Assembly: GCA_003223245.1 (NCBI GenBank) | Contig: QHYI01000147.1 | Coordinates: 44,841-101,003, forward strand | Direction of reading: 5' to 3' | DNA length: 56,163 bases | Source of the DNA: Acidobacteriota bacterium | Lineage (GTDB): Bacteria; Acidobacteriota; Terriglobia; Acidiferrales; UBA7541 | Shown here: positions 16,180 through 25,177 of the stretch, one piece after another | Numbering within the stretch: position 1 is the first letter of the stretch | Layout: each line of letters opens with the position of its first letter | Translations under genes and position numbers: made by a program | Notes under the pieces: model-generated | Told to the model about the DNA's origin: nothing | The model's database searches: none | The model's input: the letters and a program-made list of their open reading frames with translations, nothing else

Positions 16180-17403
16180 ATGGAAAACTTTTTCGAATTC
16201 GCAATTTCTTCTTCCCTGAAGGAGCAACTTTCGCACGCTGGTTTCGTAAATCCCACGCCGGTGCAAGCCGCGGCGATCCCGCCCGGCCTAGAAGGCAAGG
16301 ACGTACTCGCGACGGCTCAAACTGGGACGGGCAAAACCTTGGCCTTCCTGATTCCCATCCTCCAAAGACTTCTGCGGGATGGCACAGAAGGAGTTGCCGC
16401 GCTGGTTCTGGTGCCCACTCGCGAATTGGCTATGCAGGTGGCAGCGCAGCACGATGCCCTACGCGGCAGGAAGCTGCCTTTGGCTGGCTTGATTGTGGGA
16501 GGCTTATCGGAGTTTCAACAGCTCGAGGCCTTGCGGCGGGGGAGTCGGGCGGTAGTGGCGACGCCCGGTCGCCTCCAAGATTTCCTGGACCGTGGCCTCA
16601 TTCAGTTCAGCAAGTTGAGAATGTTGGTTTTGGATGAGGCTGACCGCATGCTGGATATGGGATTTCGGCCTGCGATTCGCAGGATCGTTGCGGCCCTGCC
16701 TGAAGAACGGCAAACCATGTGTTTTTCGGCGACGATGGAAGGCGATACGGCGCGCCTTGTAACGGACTACACCAGGAATCCCGTGCGCCTGGCGTTCGGG
16801 TCTACGTTGAAGCCGTCGGATAGCGTGCGGCTGCAGGCCCTGGAGGTAGCCGCAGAAGCCAAGCCGCAGGCCTTGCGCCGATTGTTAAAGAGCGAGACAG
16901 GACCGTGCCTTGTCTTTGCGCGGACCAAGCGCGGCTCAGAGAGAATTGCTGCCCAGCTACTGCGCGACGGCATTCACGCTGCCGTGATTCACGGTGACCG
17001 CTCGCAATCGGAACGTACGGCCGCACTCAAGGGCTTTCAGCAAGGCCGCTATCGCGTTCTCGTGGCGACCGATCTTGCTTCGCGAGGAATTCACGTCGAG
17101 AACATAGCGCACGTCATTAATTACGATCTGCCGGAAGTGGCCGAGACTTTCATCCATCGCGTCGGGCGCACCGGGCGGGCCGGGAATCGCGGCACGGCGT
17201 CGACTCTGTTCCAAAGGGAGCAACGATGCGACCTGTTTCAACTCGAGCGACAGCTCGGCATTCGCTTGGAGAGAATGCCCATGGAAAGCCTTGTACGCGA
17301 AGGCGTGCAGCCCATGGTTAAGGAAATCCCGCGTTCACAACCCGCCCGCAAACCCAGCATCGTTCGGCTTCCGGGTGAAGTATTGCAATTGCAGATGGCT
17401 TAG
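16180..17403 (+). CDS. DEAD-box RNA helicase, RhlE-like
   Basis: 407 residues from ATG 16180; the longer frame from 16144 adds 12 residues unlike the family. All superfamily 2 motifs are present: Q-motif FVNPTPVQ, motif I AQTGTGKT at 46-53, Ia PTRELAMQ, Ib TPGRLQD, II DEAD at 152, III SAT near 183, V ATDLASRGIH and VI HRVGRTGRAG near 326. It unwinds RNA duplexes using ATP, commonly during ribosome assembly or cold adaptation. The C-terminal extension past motif VI is short and basic (PRSQPARKPSIVR), as in RhlE relatives. With two RRM proteins nearby, RNA handling is a theme in this block. Confidence 0.92.
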   Translation: MENFFEFAISSSLKEQLSHAGFVNPTPVQAAAIPPGLEGKDVLATAQTGTGKTLAFLIPILQRLLRDGTEGVAALVLVPTRELAMQVAAQHDALRGRKLPLAGLIVGGLSEFQQLEALRRGSRAVVATPGRLQDFLDRGLIQFSKLRMLVLDEADRMLDMGFRPAIRRIVAALPEERQTMCFSATMEGDTARLVTDYTRNPVRLAFGSTLKPSDSVRLQALEVAAEAKPQALRRLLKSETGPCLVFARTKRGSERIAAQLLRDGIHAAVIHGDRSQSERTAALKGFQQGRYRVLVATDLASRGIHVENIAHVINYDLPEVAETFIHRVGRTGRAGNRGTASTLFQREQRCDLFQLERQLGIRLERMPMESLVREGVQPMVKEIPRSQPARKPSIVRLPGEVLQLQMA

Positions 17404-17536
17404 CCTTTCGAATCAGGGTAGGAGCAGCAAATTCGGGCAGGACAAGCGATCATAATGGAGAAACGGCGCTGGGGCGGGAGCCAGCACGACCTTCTGGACG
17501 AGTAGTCGCCCATTCGTAGAAGTGCGTCTCGTTACA

Positions 17537-17733
17537 ACGGTCATTGAATCCATTGCGTCGGATTGATTTCCGTTCTGCTAGCCAAAGGCGCCACCCAAGA
17601 GGCTCGGTTTAGTTCTTATTGCCGTCTTTTGCCGCCGCGACCAATCGCTAATTTATTAGAGGGAAACAAGATAACTGGAGCGGGCGATGGGAATCGAACC
17701 TATCGCCAATCCGCTAAGTCCCGTTGAAGTCAG
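17537..17733. repeat. Inverted repeat copy A (partner at 55970-56163)
   Basis: About 195 bp that reappear as the reverse complement at the right window edge, with only a handful of differences (for example TGGAGCGGG here against TTGAGCGGG there). Both copies include a tRNA-Gly 3' end and the sequence AAGTCCCGTTGAA beyond it. The partner is cut by the window end, so the true length is unknown. A 38-kb segment therefore lies between facing repeats. No open frame is supported in this stretch. Confidence 0.85.
17676..17700 (-). tRNA. tRNA-Gly 3' end fragment, attachment-site-like
   Basis: On the minus strand GGTTCGATTCCCATCGCCCGC-T-CCA reproduces the T-loop, acceptor 3' strand, U discriminator and CCA of a glycine tRNA. 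The other half of the tRNA is absent: the preceding bases (ATTGGCGATA) do not fold into an anticodon arm. Such 3' ends are typical leftovers of integration at tRNA genes. The same 25 bases occur at 25495 in direct orientation and at 55999-56023 inverted. Confidence 0.7.
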
Positions 17734-17847
17734 ATGGAGTCCCGCTGTCGTGGGACTCGACATATGTGGCTGTTTTGTATTGCAGCCGGGCACGGGGCAG
17801 TGTGGGTTCTTTTTTTTCCATTCATGGCCACAAGCCTTTCCACCGCT

Positions 17848-18153
17848 TTAGCGGCCTGACGCGGTTTCCAGCGGTTGCACGTCGCGTTCGACTTTGGCCG
17901 CGAGTTCGTCCTGAGCAACCTCCAAGTCGTAGCGTGTTTGGAGATTCATCCAGAAAACGGGCGTGTTCTTAAAATAGCGGGCCAGCCTTAGAGCGGTGTC
18001 GGCGGTGATACCACGACGCTCGCCAACGATATCGGCGATCCGCGTGACCGGCACGCGCAGGTCCAGAGCCAGCTTGTTCATGCTGAGGCCCAAAGGCTTC
18101 ATGAATTCCTCGTGCAGAATCTCGCCAGGATGCACCGGCTTCAGTTTCTTCAT
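17848..18153 (-). CDS. higA: HigA antitoxin (XRE family)
   Basis: 101 residues, a Cro/CI-type helix-turn-helix (MNKLALDLRVPVTRIADIVG) after the HigA hallmark HPGEILHEEFMKPLGLS. Binds the HigB toxin and the operon's promoter. It starts 9 nt after the higB stop, with AGGAGAG in the gap, the usual toxin-first higBA order. A second copy at 51952-52260, over 90% identical by eye, stands without a toxin on the other side of the island. Tail: ERDVQPLETASGR. Confidence 0.9.
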   Translation of the reverse strand: MKKLKPVHPGEILHEEFMKPLGLSMNKLALDLRVPVTRIADIVGERRGITADTALRLARYFKNTPVFWMNLQTRYDLEVAQDELAAKVERDVQPLETASGR

Positions 18154-18162
18154 CTTTCTCTC

Positions 18163-18444
18163 CTAGTGGTAGTCCACAATCTCGACTTCGTAGGCATGCC
18201 CCCCGCGCCACACAAAGCAAACGCGCCATTGGTCATTGATGCGAATGCTGTGCTGCCCCTCACGGTCGCCTTTCAATTTCTCCAGTCGGTTTCCTGGAAG
18301 CGTCGACAGTGTTCTCAGGTCCGGCGCCGCGTCGAGTAAGTCCAGCTTCCGAAGCGCTGGTCGCTCAATCGCCTTGAACCGGCGCACCGACTCACGGCGG
18401 AAAAGGCGCTCGGTATCGGTACAGCGGAAGGACCGGATCACCAA
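18163..18444 (-). CDS. higB: HigB toxin (RelE/ParE superfamily)
   Basis: 93 residues. The typical HigB pattern is clear: RSFRCTDTERLFRRE at the start, LPGNRLEKLKGDREG in the middle, then QHSIRINDQWRVCFVW and a C-terminal VEIVDYH. These mRNA interferases cut messages on the ribosome when the antitoxin is lost. The gene is complete and in frame with its antitoxin partner. AT-rich sequence (18470-18570) upstream probably holds the promoter. Confidence 0.92.
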   Translation of the reverse strand: MVIRSFRCTDTERLFRRESVRRFKAIERPALRKLDLLDAAPDLRTLSTLPGNRLEKLKGDREGQHSIRINDQWRVCFVWRGGHAYEVEIVDYH

Positions 18445-18671
18445 CCAACCCTATACTGCTGTCCGTTAAATGTCAAGGAGTACGATCTTGCTGGGTGTAC
18501 GAGATAAAAGTTGGTTCTTTATATTTAGTCTTCGATTATGATACTTAGACTATAATATAAAAAGATCCTATCCGATTACGCAAACCTCCGGCAGCAACGT
18601 CAGCAGCTTCTCCAGCAACTCTCCGGCTTGCAAGAACCGCGGCGCAGCTCGCTCACCGAGCAAAAACAGGC

Positions 18672-18916
18672 ACAGTATCGGGGAAGTCAGAGACGATCGC
18701 GAACTTCGTGAACGCAGATTTCGAGGTCGCGAAGCTCGAACCAAGCGATGTGAAAATTCGAGTTTACGGAAACGTTGCGGGTCATGACCGAACTGGTGAC
18801 CTCCGTTGGTGGACCCAAAGGGAAGGCTCCCACCCAGCATGTTTCTCGGCAAACCGACAGTCTGGGTGAAGCAGCACGACATTTGGCAGAAGCACGTTCT
18901 CCAGATGGAGCGTTGA
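18672..18916 (+). pseudogene. Possible DUF4440/NTF2-like remnant
   Basis: One frame reads FEVAKLEPSDVKIRVYGNVA, close to the central strand of DUF4440 (SnoaL-like) proteins; the following part is out of frame and a later frame gives VKQHDIWQ-like residues before TGA at 18914. No start codon or complete domain is found. The rest of 18445-19110 has no supported gene. Assignment is from a short match and is weak. Confidence 0.35.
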
Positions 18917-19115
18917 GGGAGGGTCTGTCGGTCCAGCAATGAGGACGGAGTTCACCGTGGGTTGCTATAATCGCATGAATCGTTGCAAACCTTGTGTTCT
19001 CAAAGCGGATGGGGTTTTCGGTAGGGATAGGCCATCACTGATCGCCACATCTCACGGCGGACGAGTGCCACGCTGGTCCTTCGCTCCCAGCATGATCAGC
19101 GCAACGCCTCGATCG

Positions 19116-19934
19116 CTACTTGATGCCTTGGATGGCCAACGGGAAGACCGGCTCCATCGCGGAAGCGCCGCCATCAACGTACAGCAGCTGCCCGGTGATG
19201 AAGCTCGCCTGGTCAGTGCAGAGGAGAACCACGGCGTTGCCGACGTCGGCTGGCAGGCCGAGGCGCCTCATGGGCGTCCAGCCGCTCTCGTGCCAGTCCT
19301 TGATCATCTGGAACACCTGGGGCGGCAGCCCGCTGAGGACGCTGTCGTCGCAGGCGCCCGGACTGATGATGTTCACCGTGATGCCCTTCTGGGCGAGAGC
19401 GACCGCGAAATAACGAGCCAGCGCCTCCTTCGCGGCTTTCGCTGAGCCCATGGCGACCCAAGGCTGCCAGCTGCCGGTTTGCCCGCCGGGCGCATAGGTG
19501 ACGGCGATGATCCGGCCGTTCTTGCCCATCATCGGCACCGCTGCGCGGACCGCAACCAGGAACTCCGTCGCCTGGGTGTCAAACGTCGCCTGCCATGCCT
19601 CCAGCGGGATCTCCATGGGTTCCGCGTAGAAGCCTGTGGCGAGCGTCGCCCTGGCGTTAGAAACGAAGATGTCCAGGCCGCCGAATTGGGACTTGATGGT
19701 CTCGAACATGCGCTGGATGTCCGCAACCTTGCCGATATCCGCCTTGATCACAAGAGGCGCCGCACCGCGCTCTTTGAGGAGGCGAGCGGCCTCTTCGGCG
19801 GCCGCGTCGTTCTCCTTGTAGTTGATTGCAATTCTTTTCACCCCCTGCTCAGCGAGCTTCAGCGCGATTCCGCGGCCAATACCGCGTGATGCCCCTGTGA
19901 TCAGAGCGGTCTGCTGCGTGAGCGTGATTGGCAT
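19116..19934 (-). CDS. SDR family oxidoreductase with altered active site
   Basis: 272 residues of Rossmann fold: NAD(P)-binding TGASRGIGRGIA at 14-25, NNAG-equivalent VSNARA near 91, and C-terminal PGACDDSV and ITGQLLYVDGGAS. It resembles the FabL-like/SDR group in which the catalytic pair is Y-x6-K rather than Y-x3-K. Here the corresponding positions read W-VAMGSA-K: Lys is kept but Tyr is replaced by Trp, and the upstream Ser position is Thr/Tyr (AVTYAPGG). Proton transfer by the usual mechanism would be lost, so activity is doubtful or the enzyme uses another residue. GGAGGGTG precedes the ATG. Flanked by remnants and toxin-antitoxin genes, it may be horizontally acquired. Confidence 0.85.
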   Translation of the reverse strand: MPITLTQQTALITGASRGIGRGIALKLAEQGVKRIAINYKENDAAAEEAARLLKERGAAPLVIKADIGKVADIQRMFETIKSQFGGLDIFVSNARATLATGFYAEPMEIPLEAWQATFDTQATEFLVAVRAAVPMMGKNGRIIAVTYAPGGQTGSWQPWVAMGSAKAAKEALARYFAVALAQKGITVNIISPGACDDSVLSGLPPQVFQMIKDWHESGWTPMRRLGLPADVGNAVVLLCTDQASFITGQLLYVDGGASAMEPVFPLAIQGIK

Positions 19935-20422
19935 GACACCCTCCCTTTCGCGTGTACGGAATCGACAGGATTGATCTCGATCTCGTGTAATACTACCCTC
20001 TGCACATGTCCATGGGAAACCCCAATCCGTCAGCCGGCACCGGAGCGCGCTCGGGCTTCCATCGTTTCCAATCCTCGTTTGTGGAAACCGACTTCACCAG
20101 GCCTACCGCATTTTTCGGAGAAGGTGGGCAATCTTCATCAGGGGCTATGGGAGGGCGTTACTCCCGGAAGCTCAAGTCTCGAGGGGGAACGGCAATTCCC
20201 CTTCGGGGCGCTCTCTCGCCAACGAGGAGAGCGGGATCCTCGCTACATTACCCCAAGCTCAGATCGGATCAAACTAGCGGATGAAATGTAATTGAGTGTG
20301 GGGGAACTGAACAGCAGCATTCACTCGAGGACCGTCTGTTTCTTGTGCCCGTTCAAATCTCGCTAGCAAGGTAGGGTCGTTCCTGAAAAGCGCCCACAGG
20401 TGAGTGGAAGGCACAAATTAGC
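19935..20422. other. Noncoding interval, no feature recognised
   Basis: About 490 bp between the SDR gene and the small RHH-like gene. Open frames here are short and lack ribosome sites. Short GC-rich inverted repeats occur around 20150-20235 (CTCGAGGGGGAACGGCAATTCC and GGGGCGCTCTCTCG region) but nothing I can name. Confidence 0.5.
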
Positions 20423-20608
20423 TTGCGAGTCCGGCAAGCTCTGAGAGCTGAGCTTGAGGAGTTTGCTGGTCGCGAGAGGCGCAAGCTCGGGAATGTGGCG
20501 GAAGTCATCCTGGAGTGGGGGTTCGAGCAGTTGAAGGCCGCTGGTTCGATTGATCGCTTGCTGAAATACAAGATTCGGGTTTCTCCTGCTCATCCTGAGC
20601 GGCAGTGA
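20423..20608 (+). CDS. Small ribbon-helix-helix-like protein
   Basis: 61 residues from TTG 20423; in-frame codons upstream (…WKAQIS) extend the beta-strand, so the true start may be earlier or lost. A strand (ISLRVRQ) followed by two helices (LRAELEEFAGRERRKLGNVA, EVILEWGFEQLKAAGSIDRL) matches Arc/MetJ-type DNA-binding proteins, often antitoxin-like or element regulators. It precedes 20630-20890 by 21 nt and may form an operon with it. Identity of the pair is not known. Confidence 0.5.
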   Translation: MRVRQALRAELEEFAGRERRKLGNVAEVILEWGFEQLKAAGSIDRLLKYKIRVSPAHPERQ

Positions 20609-20629
20609 GCTATGCGGTAGGCCAAGTCT

Positions 20630-20890
20630 GTGGAGGTTGCTGTGGGAAGAGAACTGGATGTGCTCAGCGCGAAAGACAGCCGCAAGTTCGACGTGGAATG
20701 CAGCGCAGGCAACGCCGGGGAGTTACGAGTTGGAACGGATTCTGTTTGCGTTAAAGTCGGCCAGCGCGTTCGAATGGATGGGGCGGAAGAAATTTGGCAT
20801 TCGATTGGCGTGTACGCGAAGGAAGATGAGAGTGGCAACCTTGTGATTCGAGTCCTGGTGTTCAACCCTGATTGGGATGGCAAAGAGTGA
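20630..20890 (+). CDS. Hypothetical protein (86 aa)
   Basis: From GTG 20630, 86 residues with a strand-rich composition (RKFDVECSAGNAGELRV, VCVKVGQRVRMD, LVIRVLVFNPDWD). No domain recognised. It follows the RHH-like gene closely on the same strand. A start further in (GTG/ATG) is possible, because no clear ribosome site precedes 20630. Could be the partner protein of a small accessory module. Confidence 0.4.
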   Translation: MEVAVGRELDVLSAKDSRKFDVECSAGNAGELRVGTDSVCVKVGQRVRMDGAEEIWHSIGVYAKEDESGNLVIRVLVFNPDWDGKE

Positions 20891-21308
20891 AGAAGGAAAT
20901 CGCAAGCTGATACTGTACATGGCGCAGAAAATGGCCGGCACAAAGTCCCGTCGACCACGACCAAGCAACTAATTCCGTAGGCCGGGGTTTGATTTCGGGA
21001 GGTAATTGCGAATCGTAGTGAGAAAGGATTGATAGCCACTGATCAACCTGGTAACGCAGTTCGTTAATGATTGGCGTGGGGTCGTAGAGTTGTTTCTCTG
21101 TCGAAAGCCCCTTGCCTTCGTCGAAGATGAGTGAATCTTGCTTTTGTTTCTGCTTCTTGGGTTTCGGAATTGGCGTAATGAACTCGGCCTTGCGACGACT
21201 CTCGAGAATGTGTTGGGTGGGCTGACCTTGGGAATCCAGTTCCCAATGTCGCTCGGGTGGATCGTAAGGCGAGTTGAGGATGGGGCGCTCAAAAAAATGG
21301 TTATCCAT
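20862..21308 (-). pseudogene. N-terminal remnant of a type III restriction/DEAD-type helicase
   Basis: From ATG 21308 the sequence MDNHFFERPILNSPYDPP, RHWELDSQGQPTQ, AEFITPIPKPKKQKQ and YDPTPIINELRYQVDQW matches the start of BPTD_3080-type restriction endonuclease/helicase proteins as I remember them. After about residue 100 the match ends and the frame runs into unrelated residues. The ~900-residue helicase body is missing. It is the trace of a defence gene deleted from the islet. The other strand holds the tail of 20630-20890. Confidence 0.6.
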
Positions 21309-21471
21309 GTCCTAGTTTCATTTCGCAATGCCGACCTAAAACGTTCCGCTCCAACTGGATACACTACGCGGAATCGGGTTATTGCCCGGATACTACCACG
21401 ATTAGTGACCCCGGTTGCCGACGATTCAATGAACGAGTGCTGATTAAAGCTAATAGGCGAAAGTCAGGAAA

Positions 21472-21810
21472 TCAAGCTGCGGTCACTAGAATTCGCGCTG
21501 TCTTGCGGGACTTAGCTTTCGGACGGATCACAATCTCAACGTCACGGTCGAGGGCCGTGAGAAAATTCATAAGCCGTTCTACAGAGAAACCCTCAAGCTG
21601 ATAATTGCGAAGGGCGGAAATCTTGGGCTGATTCACTTCCAGGGATCGCGCAGCTGAGGCTTGCGACAGACGTTTGTTCGCGATGATCTGATTGATTGCG
21701 AATGCAAGACGGACCTTGGTTTGCTTCTCTTCAGCGTTGGTAATTCCGAGGTCAGCAAAAACGTTGCCGGAACTGGGCACGACTTTTGTCCTAGGTTTTT
21801 CCTTTGCCAT
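21472..21810 (-). CDS. Antitoxin, XRE family (HigA-like, toxin partner 21791-22177)
   Basis: 112 residues: a basic N-terminus then a Cro/CI-type domain (FAINQIIANKRLSQASAARS, LEVNQPKISALRNYQLEGF) ending with VEIVIRPKAKSRKTARI. The pattern fits XRE antitoxins paired with Gp49-type HigB toxins (COG5606-like). It overlaps the toxin's 3' end by 20 nt and follows it, so translation is coupled. It neutralises the toxin and represses the operon. Confidence 0.85.
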   Translation of the reverse strand: MAKEKPRTKVVPSSGNVFADLGITNAEEKQTKVRLAFAINQIIANKRLSQASAARSLEVNQPKISALRNYQLEGFSVERLMNFLTALDRDVEIVIRPKAKSRKTARILVTAA

Positions 21811-22177
21811 ATCGCTCCTCGAAGTTCATCCTGGCTTCGTTAAGCCGTCGTCCTATCAGCTCCACATCTTTCCTAGGCGTCCTTATCCCACTGGGCGACT
21901 TCTTTTGGAACGCATGGAGGACATATACAACGCCCTCAAATCTAACCGTATAGATAGCCCGGTATGTGTCGCCGCGATGGTCCTCGACCATCTCGAAAAC
22001 TCCCGATCCCTGACCCTTCCAAGGCTTGGCCTTGGGGTGCTTCCCACCAAACTGTGCGATGCTCAGAGCCGTTCCAATCTCATCCTTGACGGCCTCGGGA
22101 AAAGCCAATAGATCGTGCTTGCTCGAACCGACCCAGAATAGCGGCTTTTCGCCGCGAACCCTCGTCGCTCTTGTCAT
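21791..22177 (-). CDS. HigB-like toxin, phage Gp49/RelE superfamily
   Basis: 128 residues from ATG 22177 (MTRATRVRGEKPLFWVGSSK), preferred to ATG 22210 because homologs begin at the WVGSSKxDL strand region. Core motifs: FPEAVKDEIGTALSIAQFG, KPWKGQGSGVFEMVEDHRGD, TYRAIYTVRFEGVVYVLHAFQKKSP. Such toxins cleave ribosome-bound mRNA. The partner antitoxin gene follows with a 20-nt overlap. This is the second toxin-antitoxin module of the 17.7-25.5 kb islet. Confidence 0.88.
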   Translation of the reverse strand: MTRATRVRGEKPLFWVGSSKHDLLAFPEAVKDEIGTALSIAQFGGKHPKAKPWKGQGSGVFEMVEDHRGDTYRAIYTVRFEGVVYVLHAFQKKSPSGIRTPRKDVELIGRRLNEARMNFEERYGKGKT

Positions 22178-22214
22178 GTTAATTATCCCAATTCTAGGAT
22201 ATCGAGTCAAGCCC

Positions 22215-22394
22215 TCAAACTGCTGAATGATCCTCGTAGAGAAAAACTTCCTCTACGAGCTTCCCAAAGGCACGTGCAATTTTAAATGCCAGGCGCAAGT
22301 TGGGATGATACCTGCCCTTCTCGATAGAGTTGATCGTCTGGCGCGTCACTCCCACCACTGCGGCGAGCTTCGCCTGGGACCACTCGTGCTCCGC
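22215..22394 (-). pseudogene. XRE regulator, 3' part, disrupted by IS21
   Basis: Encodes AEHEWSQAKLAAVVGVTR through FGKLVEEVFLYEDHSAV, a YgzD-type short helix-turn-helix regulator. Upstream the frame enters the IS21 terminal repeat at 22395. Removing the IS and one TCCGC copy joins this part to 25291-25331 and restores MALIKTRLRVLRAEHEWSQ in frame. The remaining open frame read through the IS end would give a fused N-terminus with no good start, so the regulator is probably inactive. Confidence 0.85.
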
Positions 22395-22462
22395 TGATTC
22401 CGTCAACTTGATTTGGCTCCTTTTGATCTTTTCATTTGGCCCCACCCCTCTGTCGAATCTCC

Positions 22463-22543
22463 TCCCGCACCCAGGTCGGAGCGGAGCCCTGCGGCGCCCG
22501 AAGGGCGACGCGTTTAGGGCGAAGCGCAGACCTGGGCGCGGGA
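22463..22543. repeat. Long GC-rich hairpin inside the IS21 left end
   Basis: Arms of 15 nt (TCCCGCACCCAGGTC, 22463-22477, and GACCTGGGCGCGGGA, 22529-22543) pair with one G-T. The 51-nt loop is itself GC-rich with GCGCCC/GGGCG repeats. It lies between the left terminal repeat and the istB stop. It could be a terminator for istAB or a small palindromic repeat carried along by the IS. Confidence 0.6.
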
Positions 22544-22853
22544 AAATCTCTAACTCATCTAGATAGATCCTTGTTGTTGGGCCTGTGGGAACTGTGAAAA
22601 AGCCGAGCGTCTTTTGCGAGGCTCTTTTCAAGCTGCTGTGGGAATCCGCGTTCTTTGCGGACTTCCATCAGCAGCGTCAGTTTCCACAGGCCCTCTTTTC
22701 TTTCTTTTTTGCTACTTTTTTCTTTCTTCGTGCCTCGCTCTCGTTTTCCACAGAGAAATGTCGTGCCAGGATCGCCCAGGAACGGCGATCGCCAGCTCGC
22801 TTGACCCATAGCATCCCCGGTTTTGCCCCTCCTTGGACGCATTTCCCGTTGTC

Positions 22854-23630
22854 TCATCCCTTGCCGCCTTTTTTCTTATTAAGCGTTCTGCGGAATCGAT
22901 ATGACTCCGTGCCCGTCTCAATGATATGTGCCTGGTCGGTCAGTCGGTCCAGCATGGCCTTGCACAACCTGGCGTTCGGGAACATGGTGGTCCACTCCGA
23001 AAACGGCAGATTCGTTGTTACGATCGCCGCCGCTCTCTCGGCTCGTCCAGAGATGATCTGGAACAACAGCTCGGCGGCGGCTTCCGGCATCGCTACATAC
23101 GCCATCTCGTCGATCACGATCAACTCATAGCGCATCCACCGGTTGGTTACGCGATTTAGTTCGCTCCTGTTCTTGGCCTCCGTCAGTTCGTTTACCAACT
23201 GCGCCGCGGTCGTGAATCGTACCCGTTTCCTCTGACGACAAGCCGCTATCGCTAGCCCCGTCGCCATGTGCGTCTTACCCGTTCCGGTTTCCCCAAGAAA
23301 GATAATCGGCTCACTACGACTCAGGTACCCACCCTCAGCCAGGTTCCGGATCTGCGCTGCGGGAAGGTGTGGTGCATCGGAGAAGGCAAAGTCCTCCAGT
23401 GTTTTCACCTTGGGAAAATGGGCTTCCGTTATCCGCCGTGCCACTCCGTGCTGATAGCGATCTTCCACTTCCGCTCCGAGCAGCGCTTCCAGATAACTCA
23501 GATGCCCGTGCTTCTGCTTGACGGCTTCTTCGGCCATCGTCAGAAACTGGCCACCCACCGTCGCCAGCTTCAGGTCTTTGGCATACTGCCGAATCGTCGC
23601 CTGTTGCACGGGAATCGTCGCGGCGCTCAT
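22854..23630 (-). CDS. istB: IstB-type ATP-binding transposition helper
   Basis: 258 residues. Walker A GETGTGKT, Walker [11 protein letters not shown] and the AAA+ sensor region ([17 protein letters not shown]) identify IstB, which forms ATP-dependent oligomers on target DNA and directs IstA. Its ATG at 23630 overlaps the istA stop (ATGA, 23627-23630), so the two are translated together. The C-terminus is basic ([12 protein letters not shown]). Full length for the family. Confidence 0.93.
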   Translation of the reverse strand: MSAATIPVQQATIRQYAKDLKLATVGGQFLTMAEEAVKQKHGHLSYLEALLGAEVEDRYQHGVARRITEAHFPKVKTLEDFAFSDAPHLPAAQIRNLAEGGYLSRSEPIIFLGETGTGKTHMATGLAIAACRQRKRVRFTTAAQLVNELTEAKNRSELNRVTNRWMRYELIVIDEMAYVAMPEAAAELLFQIISGRAERAAAIVTTNLPFSEWTTMFPNARLCKAMLDRLTDQAHIIETGTESYRFRRTLNKKKGGKG

Positions 23631-25177
23631 TGAATCACCCCGTTCCCGGAATAGTTCTCCAGCAACTGGTCGTAGTTCCTGGTGGTCGGTTGTGGCCGGT
23701 CATACACTCGCAAGGCCCCGACCTCGACCGCTTCACGCGGCTCTCGTTTCCCGTTTCGTTCCGCCTCCAGGAGCAGGCGCACGGCTTCCACATCGAAACA
23801 ACTCATTTCCAGAGCCTTTTCGATCGACACTTGCAGCTGCGGGTAGCCGTGCTGCCGGCCCAGCAAGAGCACCTCGATCATGGCCCGTGTTCCGGGTTGC
23901 TGGCCCCTTCGTTGCTTCAGCATCTCCCAGTAGCGATCAAAACTGACCGGCCAACGTCCTTGTGCCCGCCACTGCTCGAGCGGTGTCGAACCAGCGAACG
24001 CTCCGGGCTTCTTCGTCAATGCTTCCAGGTAGTGCTCCAGGTTGAGTACTTTCTGCTGCCGGTTAAAGCACCGTTCGTGCCGCGCCACACACTCTCCCTG
24101 ATGCCAAAGCTCCACGTAGGACGAATGCACCTTGGCCTGCACTTCGACACCGACGGGCAGAGGAACGGAGTAGAAGTTGGTCAGCACCTTCACGCAGCCG
24201 CTGGCGTTCACATGTGGAAAGTGAATCGCTGCCAAATCAAAACCTTCTTCCGCCAGTGCCTGCAGGTGTTCTCGCTCCAGATGCATCCCGGCACCAACCG
24301 TCTGGGCCCGCTCGCCGATCAAACGCTGCTCATCCTGCCTGGATGCTTCCAGCAAGAAGAGGTTCAGCGCTTCCCAGCTGGCAACCTGCGGAACCGGCAC
24401 CATGTGGTTCCGGCGAAAGTATCCGCCTTCTCCTTCCACGCCACCCTTCTCGTGGCCTTCTGCCGGGGTGCAGAACTCCGACTGGAAACCCCCATGCGAT
24501 CGGAAGGCTATGAATCGCGTGGTCTCCTCTCGCTGGTGCCCTCGCAAAATCTTCTTCACCGCACTCTTAAGGTTGTCGTACCTTAAGACAGAAAATACTC
24601 CACCAAAATAGAGAAACGCTTGTTCATGCGCTTCCAGAAACGCTTGTTGACTGGCGTGCGGGAAAGCGCAATGGAACGCTCCTCCACTGGCCATACTGCG
24701 CATGCAGAATACGTAGGCCAGCTCCCGCTCTCCGCAGATATCCGCGTAAGCTTCATACCAGTCCACCTGCGCTTCTCCACCCCAAACGTAGGACTGCGGA
24801 ATGAATGTCTCGCGGTGGAGCAACGCTAGCGCGAGTTTTCGTTCGCGAACGTGGCGTCGTATCGTGGATTCGGCCACTTCCACTTCCGGCATTTCCGCCC
24901 GGATCCGGCACCAGATCCGATGTGCGGTGTGCCGCTGCTTCCGGGGGGCCTGCTTGTCCGCTTCCAGAACCGCATCGACGAAGGCCATCGCCGGTTCCAG
25001 CTTCGGTCTCTCTCGTACCGGTGTCTTGCGCCCCACCGGAACAGCGCTGAGCACCGCCTCCCGTACCATCCGCCGATGAATCCCCAACTTCTTGGCGATC
25101 CCTCGAATCGTGCCACCACCATGCTCGTACTCGCGTCGAATCTGCTCAAATAGCTCCACCTTGGTTCTCCTATCCAC
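23627..25177 (-). CDS. istA: IS21 transposase IstA
   Basis: 516 residues. An N-terminal helix-turn-helix ([21 protein letters not shown]) is followed by the RNase H-like core: first Asp in [10 protein letters not shown], second in [11 protein letters not shown], and Glu in [12 protein letters not shown]. The C-terminal domain carries the [20 protein letters not shown] segment that contacts IstB. It cuts and joins the IS ends. Full length and uninterrupted. It carries no sign of decay, unlike the other elements of this window except the serine recombinase. Confidence 0.94.
   Translation of the reverse strand: MDRRTKVELFEQIRREYEHGGGTIRGIAKKLGIHRRMVREAVLSAVPVGRKTPVRERPKLEPAMAFVDAVLEADKQAPRKQRHTAHRIWCRIRAEMPEVEVAESTIRRHVRERKLALALLHRETFIPQSYVWGGEAQVDWYEAYADICGERELAYVFCMRSMASGGAFHCAFPHASQQAFLEAHEQAFLYFGGVFSVLRYDNLKSAVKKILRGHQREETTRFIAFRSHGGFQSEFCTPAEGHEKGGVEGEGGYFRRNHMVPVPQVASWEALNLFLLEASRQDEQRLIGERAQTVGAGMHLEREHLQALAEEGFDLAAIHFPHVNASGCVKVLTNFYSVPLPVGVEVQAKVHSSYVELWHQGECVARHERCFNRQQKVLNLEHYLEALTKKPGAFAGSTPLEQWRAQGRWPVSFDRYWEMLKQRRGQQPGTRAMIEVLLLGRQHGYPQLQVSIEKALEMSCFDVEAVRLLLEAERNGKREPREAVEVGALRVYDRPQPTTRNYDQLLENYSGNGVIQ

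Noticed and set aside
15960-16180. Riboswitch or cold-shock leader ahead of the DEAD-box gene
   Set aside because: The leader is long, but no known motif or strong conserved fold could be recognised by eye.
23630-24586. 318-residue plus-strand frame opposite istA
   Set aside because: Antisense to a clear transposase; composition rich in His/Gln/Leu as expected for reversed coding sequence.
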